Source: Hetaerina americana
Lineage: Eukaryota; Arthropoda; Insecta; Odonata; Calopterygidae
Direction of reading: 5' to 3'
DNA length: 64,000 bases
Assembly (NCBI GenBank): GCA_022747635.1
Contig: JAKTNV010000064.1
Location: 1,121,450-1,185,449, forward strand
Below, piece after piece: positions 41,974 to 52,650 of the stretch. A model generated the notes under the pieces. The model did not search any database, had not been told where the DNA came from, and saw only the letters and a program-made list of their open reading frames with translations. A program made the translations under genes and the position numbers. The first letter of the stretch is position 1; every line of letters starts with the position of its first letter.

Positions 41974-44900
41974 ACGGGAGCATTGATGATTTTTCGAGTG
42001 CATTCATGGAATAGCTTAAAAATAGCTTTTCTCGAGAATTGAACTGGACAAATCAAATTTAAACATTCCTTAAAGAAAGACATACAGGTGTAAAATACTT
42101 GCGGAAAAACATGAGAATGCATTATGAGAGATCATATCTTTTTCTAAACGATTGTATATTATTCGGAGGGAAATTTCTCAAATGGACATCCTCGCCTCAT
42201 AAGTTATTTCCGATAAGAATAGAAGGAAATAATATTCGAGAATATTTGTCCAAAATTATAATGTGTGTTTCGTTTTCACATACTAATCCTAAGAGCCAAT
42301 AGCCTCTCTTGTTGCTACAATTTTTATAAATCCATATCGGTCCACACTTAAATACTCTACCTCCCCCATTCTACATTCCGGTGTTTTATTCTTTCTCAAA
42401 TATTCGAGCATGAGTGGCTCCATAGAAATTTTCCTATTTTTCATGTCATTTTTCATTGCAGTTTAGCGTTTTCAGGTTTCGCATATTTCTGTTTTTTGGA
42501 AAGAGATGATTAAATTAATCTTATAGTTGATCAATATTTCTTATCTCTAATACATTACGCATATTGTGCTGTATAACTGCATCAACGCCTTATTTTCTAG
42601 TTTTTATCATTAGTTCCGAGCGTGTGTCGTTGACCCCTGGTGTCCTGTTCGCCCTCTCGTTCCCCCCCGCAGTGCCAAATTCAGATCCAAGGTCTCCTCT
42701 GTCTTACCCGCCGGCCTCATCCTCTTCTCCCACTACTATTGCATTCATTCCTCGCCGATTCCGTTTCCAAGGCTCTCCCCTAATTACATTCGCCCATCTC
42801 TTCGCTTAGTGATTATATTCATTTAGAATTAATTCCACCTTTGCCGTCCTGAACGGGATGGATAATACGTATTTGCTGTTTGCTGATTAAAATCGTGCTT
42901 CACGATTCCACAAGCAGCTTCAACCTTTCCCCGCTCAGTTTGCGATGCACTTTATGAAGACTGCATGAAGACATGGTCTTCTTGCAGTCTTCTCTGGCTC
43001 CTCTCGATTTTCTACCACTTTTTTTCAGTCTTCTGTAGCACATCTGACATTCCCTGTAACATGTGCTGCAGAAGAGAGAGGGAAGTACTACAGGTTCCAT
43101 ACTTTCAATCTCCTACGCATAAGGGCCAATACTTCGCCCGTACTCCAGTGTTTGCTTCCCTTCCACAGGTTTCTCACGGTCGATAGCTTTCCTCGCGGCT
43201 AATCAAAATCCAGTCGTTATTTTTTTCCTCTCTTTCTTCAATAAAACCTCTCTCGACTCATATTTCCGTCTCCTTTAACAATGTCTGCCGGAAATCCAGC
43301 TGTGGCTTATTTTTCTCAAAACTCCCTCTCTCTTCCTCTTCAGAGTCTTCATTCTCTCCTTCAGTTTTCCTCGAGTTTCATACGGCAACTCACTAGAAAT
43401 TAACTGTGTCCTTTGTGCCGTGGTCCTGCTATTTATCTGATTCTTATATCTCTGTTTTGCGAGTGCGTCGTCAATCTCCAGCCGTCTTCCAAGTGCATCG
43501 CCTTCGGGGGTGCATCTGAATAAGGGTGTTCGCCACTTCGTATTTTTATTCCTCCCAGAATTGCGAAACCCTTCTTCTCTTTCATTCCGTTTCCCTAGAC
43601 CATGTTATCCCATATTTTTCTTTCCTGGGCGTCTCCAACGATTCCGTTCCAGCCTTCAAGGATACTTGGATTTCCTTCACCCTTGATACTCCTCCGGCAA
43701 TATCGCCATGCACCGTTTCCTTGTCATCGTGCCCAGTCGTTGGCATGGAAGTATGTGCGTAACACCACGGTATCTGTGGGTTTCGCTTCTATCGTCACCA
43801 TAACGACCTTCAATGGTGCTTTAGGGAGCAACACTCTCCCCCAATATTATTCCCACGGCAGCACACATACATCCACGGCCGCAGCCACTCCAAAATGTCT
43901 CTCCTTCGGTCCATTCATTTCACTTGCACCAAAGATGCCCAACCCTATTCTGCACACCTCCGTCTTCACACTCCACTTGTCAACTGATTATTCGCAGAAT
44001 ACCTTCTCTAATTTCGAGGCCGGTCTCTAAATCCAAAGGCGACCCACAGCACGGACGTGCTCTCTCACTTCAAGGTCATTCACGAGAAAAATTAACGAAG
44101 AAGATAGAAGTTGAGAAAGTGCAAATGTGGTCATGTGCCACATCGAAACAAATGCACGGCTCATTGCTATTAAACTAAGTAGTTTTTCTTCATCTAAAAT
44201 CGATTGCAAAAGGTTACCAATAAATGCGATTGCATCATCAGAATGGAAATTACTCCTGAAGTTTTTTTCTCCATTAAGCATGTACGTATGCACATAGCGT
44301 AGTGCATACACAAGTCTGCCGTCCATTGCATGCCGAGAGAGAGCGGATCGCTGACTACTGGGTTCAGCGAGAGTGAGTGGTACGTCTTAAGAAGACGCGG
44401 GTTTCTTCCGCCCGTGGATTGGGCGTCTCGCGTGGCGACACCTCGGGCCGTGCCTCTCGCCCTCTCGAAGTTAACAACCGCGACGATGTCACTGCCGAGA
44501 ATATAATACACTCCAAAAAGTCGAAAATTTCAAGATAAAAAAGGTTTTCCGTTATTTCTCAAGAGTAAAATAAAGAAGAGTATATATTCATGTACGCTAA
44601 CTCGCCCGGAATAGCATTGACGCAAAACTTGATGGCGTATCGCCGTTCACGCGAACGCTCCATCGCGCCGCGTTACAAAGTCGAAAAATACACTTCACGC
44701 GGAGGCATATCTTTCCGCTCAGACTGCTCGGAGCAAACTAGCGACCGGCAGCGTTGGTAGGGCAGACCCCCCACCACTATTCCCGACCGGTTTTAACTCG
44801 CTGAAGAGTCGCGCCACAATAAAATCATACGCATTACTTTCATAATGGACCATGTATATCGATAAAATTTGGAGTTTATATATTCCGCCGCAATACTTAT

Positions 44901-46110
44901 CACAACCAAGGAAAGTTGGTGACGTGCATACAAAGCAAAACTAGCTTTACTTCTTCCTCACGAAGTTGCCAATTCTAACTTCGAGGAGAGGACGATGCTT
45001 CTAGCAAGAGAATCGATACGCGGCGTGTGAAACCTCACGCCTTGCAGCGGGCGTGGCGGATAGTGTCAGTTGGCGAGGAGGGCGCGGGGAGTGGAGGGGG
45101 CGGGCCGCATCAGTCTCGGGGATTACCGCGATGGGGGATTCCGGGGCTGATGGGGGCGGGAGGCTGAATGTGAGCGCTCAATCCCATCGCCTCCCCACCC
45201 TCTCTCTCTTTCTCTCGGGAGAATTGTTTTTTGAGGTGAGTTTGGTTTTCCGTCTTCATCAGGCTGAGTGTGGGAGTGGGGGGGAGGGAGGGAACAAAGA
45301 CGGGGAGGGGATGATAACTTCCTCCCTCTCCAGGTGATATATTATTATTCGGCCGCCGCTTCCGTGGATCCCCTCTCCTTTCCTCATCCCTCCCCTAAAA
45401 CAAAGGAGGCCACAATGTGATAAGAGGATCGGGAGGGGAATGAATGCTCCTCCGAGGGGTGTCGGCGATTGGAGGGAGGGGGCGGGGGGTTGTTCGAGGG
45501 CGGCGCCGGGGGCCCTCGGAGGCCACTCTCCGCCCCCCGGGGGCGAGAGGGAACCCGGCCCTGGAGGCAGAATCGAACGTTCGGCGTGGAATCCAGAGGA
45601 CGGACGCCGGTCCTAGACTGGGTCAACTTGATGCCTGGTGATGACTTCCGCCTCGCCTTGCCATTGATAAAAAGTAATCACTTCGTCTGAAGGCATTCGT
45701 TAAATAACTCAAATAATGCTGCTCATGGAAAAATATATGCTCGGGAAAAATTTGTGATTTAAACTTAAAAAGCCGAATGGTGGCTCAAAAAATATGAAAC
45801 GCTCAATTCCTGATGCGTATTTGCTCCTTGCATGCAACCATTGAAGCCTATGAACAGTATAATGTAGTATTTCATGTGTCAGAATGTCGCGCGCGCAAGG
45901 ATTCCGTTGTAGCGGAGAGCTACCAGAAGATTCCTTTTCTACAAATATCGCAACACTCGTTACTTTATAAAAGCTTAAAATGGAAATAGCATGTCTATTG
46001 GCTATGAGGTCATAACCACTATTATTATTTTTAGTACTTCACCTTAAATATCATGTTTACAGAGAAGTTCAGATTCATTTCTCTAATTCGGTGTCGGTAC
46101 TTGCAAGGAC
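41974..46110. other. No recognised gene
   Basis: Low-complexity and AT-rich sequence to about 43,500, then mixed. ORFs 42564-42809, 43526-43762, 43602-44030 and 44511-44194 have no known domain. 45040-45660 is GC-rich with overlapping frames on both strands. I see no transposon motif, terminal repeat or splice pattern strong enough to report; host non-coding DNA is possible. Confidence 0.4.
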
Positions 46111-46113
46111 ATT

Positions 46114-46137
46114 ATAGATAGATAGATAGATAGATAG
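46114..46137. repeat. (GATA)n microsatellite
   Basis: Six tandem units, followed by a GTCTTTATTTGGGCGAAATT stretch that may be the 3' end of a repeat. Confidence 0.9.
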
Positions 46138-46309
46138 CGGTCTTTATTTGGGCGAAATTGAGACCAAATGGTCCCTTCTTCCATTTAACCCATCGTCATA
46201 TACATATTATATTAGCCATTTAAACTTACAGTTACATTCAAATCTAAACATAAACACATAGAGATAGACATAAATTCATTAATCCAAATTTGCACATCGA
46301 AAAGAAAAA

Positions 46310-46512
46310 AGTATATACATATATATAGACACACACATACACATACACACACATATATACCTATATGCATACACATAAATACACATATACATACATATCC
46401 ACACACACATACATATACACACATAAAACATACATACATGCATTCATACACATGCATAAATACATACATAAGTACGCACTTACACACCCATACATACATA
46501 CATATACATATA
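46310..46512. repeat. Imperfect (CATA)n/(CA)n tract
   Basis: About 200 bp of ACATACAC-type low-complexity sequence. The Cys- and Tyr-rich minus ORF over it is an artefact. Confidence 0.9.
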
Positions 46513-46726
46513 TAAATTAAGAATACTCCTTCAAATACTCAAATTAAATGACAGTGAAGATAGAGTACAATAAAATGAGGAAAGTCTAAGCAAAGAATGA
46601 GGTTTGTGGGAAAAGCTAGGGAGAGCGTGGCATTGCTCAACTAGTAAAAACCCACGCAGGAAAAACACCCACGAAGAGAAGGGGGGTGTGAAAAACCTGC
46701 GAAAACCCTATTAATTAGAGGAAAGA

Positions 46727-47455
46727 TACGAGGGTCATCCGGAAAGTAGTACCCGTTCGTGCCGCATGAAGTGCTGACGACGCGAGTAGCCGCTGGACGA
46801 GGTCAGATAGCTTCAGTGGCTTGTCTGCCTTCTCTGAGCCAAGTTGCGTGACGCTAGCATTGCCTGTGTTGTTTCTGTGATTGTTTACAATGTTTAAAAA
46901 AATTGAGAACGCCGCCAGTTGTGAAGTGAGGGCAGTGATTAAATTCCTCAATGCAAGAAACGTTCGCCCATGTGATATTCATCGCCAATGGACGAGTCGT
47001 CTGTTCGGCGGTGGTGTCGCAACTTCAACATGGGGAGGGGGAACACACACGACGATGAGCGTTCGGAGAGACCGTCTGTCATTACAGACCAACTGGTGAG
47101 CTCAGTTGACGAATTCGTGAGGAACGATCGGCGCGTCACAATTGATGACATCTGTGAGCATTTTCCCAATGTTTCTCGAACAATTGTTCATGAAATTGTT
47201 AAACACCATCTGCATTATGCAAAAATTTGTGCAAGATGGGTCCCTCGCGTATCTCAATGAGCTGGCGGCGAAGGACTATGCAGCAGGAATACAGAAACTT
47301 GTCACACGTTATGACAAATGCCTTAATTTGCTTGGAGATTATGTTGAGAAGTATTTTAAAGTATCCTCTTTCAAATAAAATTTTTTATGTTTGTTAATAT
47401 TTACTTTTGTGTCTTTATTTCACGAACGGGTACTACTTTCCGGATGACCTTCGTA
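46727..47455 (+). mobile_element. mariner deletion derivative, copy 2
   Basis: Same terminal repeats as 30146-30902 (TACGAGGGTCATCCGGAAAG and complement), with TA at both ends. Frames 46881-47099 and 46988-47260 give the N-terminal helix-turn-helix; 47142-47378 gives the C-terminal YDKCLNLLGDYVEK. It lacks the same catalytic region and has a further 27-30 bp deletion after DIHRQ. Confidence 0.92.
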
Positions 47456-47690
47456 CATGTACATTGTAACAATCATTTTTTCAGAGTATACATATTATTA
47501 AGTTACTGAAATTGAAATGCAGAAATTAAATACATTGACAACACATGCGGAGTAATGAGAAGCGTGATGTTTCTAAAAATAATTACGCAAACTCCTACCG
47601 CTTGAGATGACAAAACAAAAAGCAGGGTAAAAAACAAAGTAGACACAGTGATCTGTATAACAGCTGAGTGGAATGACGGAGGGATACTGG

Positions 47691-48476
47691 TTAAGTTAAG
47701 TACCTGAGGAAAATGAACTTGTGAAGTGCTCTTCTAAATGTTGTTGTTGATGAAGAGTTTTTTATGTCATCTGGGAGAGAGTTCCACAGACGGCATGCTG
47801 TAACATGAAAAGATTTGTGATAGATTTCCGTGCGATGGTGTGGGACAAGAAATTTGTTATTACCCCTGGTATTTCTGTTGTGGATTGAGTTGATGAAGAG
47901 GAAGTTTTTGTATAGATAATTAGGGGTGTGCTTTGAAAGTATTCCGTAGAGAAGTGAAAGAATATGTAAATGCCTGCGGCCTTCTAGCTTTAACCAGGAT
48001 ATTCTATTAAATGAGTCGGAAATATGATCGTACTTCCTAAGATCACATATGAACCCCACACAGGAATTATGGGTCTTCTGGAGTTTGGTTTTTAGTTCGC
48101 CTGAAAGGTCTTGGTATACTACATCACAGTAATCAAAGTGGGGTATGAGAAGAGTGGACACAAGAAGCATCTTTAAGGAGGGGGGAGCAATGTGCTTTAA
48201 CCTTTTCAGTGAATGCAGGGATGAGTTAATTTTTCTGCAGATAGCAATTGCATGATCAGTCCAAGATAATGTTTCATTTATGGTTAAGCCTAAATTATTT
48301 ACTGTCCTTAGGTATGGTATGATAGATCCTTGCAATTTTAGTGGTGGTAGTTTATCAATACTTATTTTAGAATGTATTTTATGGTATCCAATTATGATGG
48401 ACTGACTTTTGATTGGGTTTATTTTCAATAAATTTTTTATTCCCCATAGTGACAAACACTTATACTGATGTGGCAT
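47691..48476 (-). CDS. LINE ORF2 3' part (CR1-superfamily, clade unsure), open frame
   Basis: 261 codons with no stop. It covers the region after the RT catalytic box: LRTVNNLGLTINETLSWTDH, then STLLIPHFDYCDVVYQDLSG, LYGILSKHTPNYLYK and LWNSLPDDIKNSSSTTTFRR. It differs from the CR1 and Jockey copies here; Crack/L2-like LINEs have similar ends, but I am not sure of the clade. 5' truncation falls at about 48476, so no catalytic DD box is included. The open frame suggests a young insertion. The 3' UTR seems short (47640-47690). Confidence 0.82.
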   Translation of the reverse strand: MPHQYKCLSLWGIKNLLKINPIKSQSIIIGYHKIHSKISIDKLPPLKLQGSIIPYLRTVNNLGLTINETLSWTDHAIAICRKINSSLHSLKRLKHIAPPSLKMLLVSTLLIPHFDYCDVVYQDLSGELKTKLQKTHNSCVGFICDLRKYDHISDSFNRISWLKLEGRRHLHILSLLYGILSKHTPNYLYKNFLFINSIHNRNTRGNNKFLVPHHRTEIYHKSFHVTACRLWNSLPDDIKNSSSTTTFRRALHKFIFLRYLT

Positions 48477-48489
48477 GAATATTCACTGC

Positions 48490-48859
48490 AAAGGAAATAA
48501 AAATGTGTATACGGAGCTGCCCCCCCACCCTAGTCTGTATCACGCCGTAGGACTCGGACAATTGACTCGGTGAGTCCTACGCTAACCAAAGAGATTTTTT
48601 TATTTTCGGAATTACCCGGAACGAGGAGTGAATTTGGGGCCTTTGAAAGGGATTTTATTATTGAGTATTTTTTCTATGCTTCCGTGTCAAATGAGAGAAT
48701 GGTACAGGAAGGGGATATATTTCCGAAGGGAAGGGGCGGCGAAGGCCGAAAATGAAGGGTAGGAACGTTTTTTAATCCGAAAATTTTAACCTCATCGTCA
48801 TCTTTTTCCTGGAACCTATAAAATTAGAAAAAACGACGAAAGAACATTACCCAATTATA
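48490..48859. other. No recognised gene
   Basis: ORF 48570-48755 has no motif. GTAGGACTCGGACAATTGAC and TCGGTGAGTCCTAC around 48546-48580 form a small inverted repeat. Confidence 0.4.
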
Positions 48860-49510
48860 AAAATATACTATTTGACATCACAATTTCGGCCTAAGCTCCT
48901 AGCCACGTCTTTCAGACATTCTGCCAACCTGTCAAATCATCGAAACCATTATCTCGACCTCCGCCCGCTTTTTCCCGCTTATCAACTTGCAAGTGCCCAC
49001 GATGCAAATTCTGCCCTAACCTTTACCCCGAATTCTTTCGTACCGCACCAAATCATCATTCTATCAAATTGCACATAAAACTTTCACTTATCGCCTTTCC
49101 TACAACTCCTGCCCGGCCACCTCCTCGGGCCACTCACTCTCTGTCTCTCCCTCCATGCGCTCTCAATACAAGTTTCACCCTGCCACGCCACATCATTCGC
49201 CTTCTCCACTTGCCCCATCCCTTAACACGCCACCGCACCACTTTCGACAAACTCTTTTCCCTCTCCATAACAGAAGCCATTCCGGAAAGTGCAAGCGGCA
49301 TTGAGGAGAGAATGCTAGAGATGGCGCCCACGTCCGGCTCATACGCGCATTTTAAATCCCCGGCCTAAACAGGGCTCGCTGATGAACCAACCCCCACCCG
49401 CATCTCCCCTCTCCGCCTCCATTCGTAACCTCTTCCCCATTAACCCTTTCCTTCCCACTCCCTCACTCTCTCTCATCCTGCCTTGGGACTGCTTAACCAT
49501 CCCAGGTAGG
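48860..49510 (+). pseudogene. PLE fragment, nuclease C-terminal region (family 4-like)
   Basis: The frame 49069-49368 reads TTFDKLFSLSITEAIPESAS and GIEERMLEMA, aligning with FDQCFSLSILESLPDSATNI and VRTRESA of family 4 at 36130-36050 (minus). The upstream frame 48872-49078 may be the linker. The GIY-YIG core itself is not recognisable. A pyrimidine-rich 3' UTR follows to about 49510. Confidence 0.6.
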
Positions 49511-51639
49511 CGAATGGGACCGCTGTATTATCAAGAAATATATTTATCCTTTTCGTGTCGTATGTTAAGTATCAATTTTTGTAGCAGAATAGGAGTTCAT
49601 AGTTGGTATTAAAAGATTCAGTGGGGTACGGAGGACGTCGAGCAAGACCGCAAATCAATGAGAAAAACGCACGCAAAATGAAAAATACCAAGTACATACA
49701 ACCAGTCCAATAATATAAAGATATTGTAGCAAAGCCAGAACGTCAATCATTAAATCCTTGCAAGCATCCTGCCGTTTATAACAAGGTGAATTGAAGTTTT
49801 CAAGATATGCTGAAAACGACGTACAGGCAATGGCTAATTGAAATTTATTCAACCATCCATAGCTAAGTTAAACATTCCTGTAAATTTGAAAAGATACTAC
49901 GACCTACATTCATCCCTCGTAAGTTTTTTATACCGGAGGGGATAGGTAAGCGACGATGAGGGGCTGCAATTGAAGGCCACCCTAAAACAGTACGTCTTGA
50001 AAAGCAACATATCGTCGGCTTCTTGGCAAAGCGCAGAGCTAAAGAAAACACGCTCAGTTCAAAAGCCACGCCGCCGCAAAAAAGATGCATTTAGCATTCG
50101 TGGCGAATGGAGCTACTCGATTCATTACGAAACGAATGGATTACGCGAGGCGGGGAAAAACAATGCGAAATAATTGAGAGAAAATTACACACACTGAGTT
50201 GACCCATGCTAGCAACAAATTCCTTTTTAACTCGATGGGTTGAGGAAATAGCGAAATGACTCCCCCAGGGGCGGAAATAGGGGACGGAGAGTATGGGTTG
50301 AAAAGTAGGGGGTGAAGAGTGAGGGGTGGAGAGTAGGGGGTGAGGAGAGTAGGAGGGGCGGGGGTGGGGGACACACTGGAGTGCAGCGGAGGTGGCGCCT
50401 CAGGCATGGGGCGGCAGGAGTGGTAATTGCTTCTCCACCTGGCTGGGAGTATGGCAGGGGTTGGTTTTTGGGTGTGGCGGGCGTGGGATTACCGGGGAGG
50501 GGTGCGGTCGTGGACGCGAGGGGAGGAGGTGGGGTTGACGGCGGCGTCGTGGAGAGATGGAGTGTCGGAGACTGGATCGTCGGGCGTCGGGTGGGGGGGA
50601 GGGATTTCGGATAAGGCGTCGGAAGAGTGGAGTCCTTGATGACAGGAGTGGTTTGAGTGGGTGGGGCGGGAGGCGGAGAGGGGCTCTAAGGGGTTGCCGA
50701 GGACGAAGGAACATGGAAGTCCAATTTTTGGTCGCAGCGGCGCCCTTAATCCCAGGCACCTGGCGAGCGAGCACACGATAGGGCGGAGGAGGGTGGGGGC
50801 AAGGGAAGGGGCGGAGGGGGGTGGGGTAGGAGAGAGCGGGCTCCTTCCCGGCGGTTGCTAAGGACTCGGGGAGAGGGGACGGTGTGGGTGGGGCATTCCG
50901 CCCCGGAGCGGGGGGGCGCGTTGGTGTGCGTGAATTACTATTCTTTCCTCCTCGCACCAGGGGGCACGCGTACCCTCGTGCTGGTGGGCCCGCCCGCCCC
51001 GATGAGGGCCCGGCCCCTCGCGCGGGTCACGCATGACATGAGCCACGGGTGTGTACAGCCGCGCACCAACGTAGTGTCGTCGCCGGTTTCTAGGTCACGC
51101 TCCTCGTCTGGATGCACGCGTGGACCGGCGCAACCTAACCCCGCCCGCCCCCTCCCCTCGCCATCCCTCATCTCGCCCTTCTCCCTCTATTATTCTCACT
51201 TTCTTCAACTGCCTTTCACATCCTTCAGTAAACATGTACTTCTCAAACGCGAACCTCATTCACTTCTTTTCCCTTGTTTCAATTAATGTTCTCTCCTCGC
51301 TTACCTCTGCCGTAGATTCCTTATTCTATTCATCCACTTCACGTTTAACTTCCCCTACAACCGTCCTCCTAATTAAAGTTTGACAGCCTCCGAATTATGT
51401 GTCAAATAGTTTGAGAAACGCCACTCATTTATTCCACGGCCGGCCGAGGGCGAATCCTGGTAAGAACCCGAGGCGATGGGGGCCCTCGAGAGGGCGTGTG
51501 CCCGGCACCCTTGCCCCCAGCCCAAAGGGAGCACCGCCACTCGGTGACGCGAGGCGAACCCGCCGAGTGAAGGGAGGGAGCGCTTCGGGAGGCCGAGGGC
51601 AACTGGAGGATGGAGCACGACCCTCTTTCCATTGTCTGC
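49511..51639. other. No recognised gene; GC-rich 50260-51180
   Basis: 50260-50900 is very G-rich (GGGTGxGGAG-type repeats) and gives long Pro- or Gly-rich open frames on both strands. 50957-50400 (minus, 185 codons) and 50855-51286 (plus, 143 codons) have no known domain. 51420-51640 is another GC-rich block. Confidence 0.4.
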
Positions 51640-51914
51640 GTTCAGGCCTCCAATCATCCTGCTTCAGTGACCATGTTTCCAAGCCGTACGCTGCATATCA
51701 AAGTTTGGACGAGCCATTTATTAATACCCTTACCCAATGTCCCTGACATCCTACTTCTCTCCTCCTCGGAAGAAAGGTACTTTGTCTAATAACGCAGTTC
51801 TTCTCCTTCCATCCCCACTACTTTGACACCATTTTGGTCCAAAACACTCCCGAGACAAGTGCACTGTACCACATGCTATAGATTTTCCCTCGCATTTCAA
51901 CTTTTAGCTTAACT
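51640..51914 (-). pseudogene. RTE-like LINE C-terminal fragment, left part
   Basis: Matches 39670-39960 at the nucleotide level (CCTGCTTCA/GTGACCA, CACTACTTTGACACC and CCCGAGACAAGTGCACTG blocks). It is followed by a SINE and a PLE palindrome, and continues at 52451. Confidence 0.78.
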
Positions 51915-52128
51915 TAATACTATATATATTTATTTATTTATTGATTCAGTATAAGTCCGAAAACAGCACATTTTGGCCTTTACATCGAACTATTAACAAC
52001 GATAACAATGGACACATTTACAAACACCCAAGCCCTAGATGGAGGGAAACTCACCCAGGCGGGAATCGAACCCGCGACCCTTGGAATGGCAGACGAAGAC
52101 GTTACCCCGCCGCCACCGGGGTCCGGTA
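51915..52128 (-). mobile_element. tRNA-derived SINE, second family
   Basis: The minus strand starts at about 52128 with a tRNA-like head: GTGGCGGCGGGGTAACG as A-box-like element, then CGCGGGTTCGATTCCCGCC, a B box with a perfect 5-bp T arm. A unique body follows and an AATAAATAAATAAATA tail at 51918-51935. It sits in the RTE copy. Confidence 0.8.
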
Positions 52129-52417
52129 TATATATATATATATATATATGCTTTCGTAGACGTAACACGGAAGTGCCGAATAGTACAATACACAGTAACA
52201 CACAATATAGAAACACAAAAAAAGAACACTCACACGTATTTTCTTGATATTTCGACGGAAACAATCCGTCTTCCTCTGAAGACGGATTGAATCTTAATTA
52301 CTAGAAGTAATTAATTCTATATCTTCAGAGGAAGACGGATTGTTTCCGTCGAAATATCAAGAAAATACGTGTGAGTGTTCTTTTTTTGTGTTTCTATATT
52401 GTGTGTTACTGTGTATT

Positions 52418-52450
<33 letters not shown>
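52129..52450. mobile_element. PLE family 6 terminal palindrome between (TA)n tracts
   Basis: Arms of about 100 bp (52183-52282 and 52322-52425) are inverted complements carrying CACACAATATAGAAACACAA, AAGAACACTCACACGTATTT and a hammerhead-like motif. (TA)n lies at 52128-52150 and 52423-52452. The organisation is the same as family 5, but the sequence is diverged. Confidence 0.72.
52322..52362 (+). ncRNA. Hammerhead-like motif (PLE family 6)
   Basis: CAGAGGA 52326-52332 (U4 to A). Stem II GACGGA (52334-52339) with TCCGTC (52345-52350), GAA 52351-52353, self-complementary ATAT 52354-52357, C52358. Stem I TCTT (52322-52325) with AAGA (52359-52362). The inverted copy is at about 52245-52283 (minus). 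Confidence 0.52.
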
Positions 52451-52455
<5 letters not shown>

Positions 52456-52650
52456 GATAAAGCTTGATCATCGGAATATCTAACTGATTTTCTAAATTTC
52501 CCGCCGATTTCCATTCCTAACTCCAGTTCTTCCCATTCCTCTCCAATCATTCCACATACTAGTATACGTTGAACAGCACAGGTGATAATGGACTAACCCT
52601 CCCCTTACCTCTAACATTGCCCATTAATAAAAAATTAATAACTATTTTTC
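52451..52650 (-). pseudogene. RTE-like LINE RT fragment, right part
   Basis: Matches 40060-40210 (minus): AAGCTTGATCATCGGAATAT against the FADDQALVCQ-coding block, and CTCCAGTTCTTCCCATTCCT. Between this and 51914 about 100 bp of RTE sequence is missing besides the insertions. Confidence 0.75.

Noticed and set aside
44040..45050. Host gene promoter or snRNA
   Set aside because: Moderate GC and some CpG, but no recognisable core promoter, snRNA motif or conserved ORF.
50400..50957. 185-codon minus-strand proline-rich protein
   Set aside because: Open frames exist on both strands in several phases over the same G-rich DNA. No domain, start context or splice signal.
52040..52128. tRNA gene on the minus strand
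   Set aside because: The T arm is perfect, but the 5' half does not form a D arm and anticodon arm, and an A-rich tailed body follows. Treated as a SINE.
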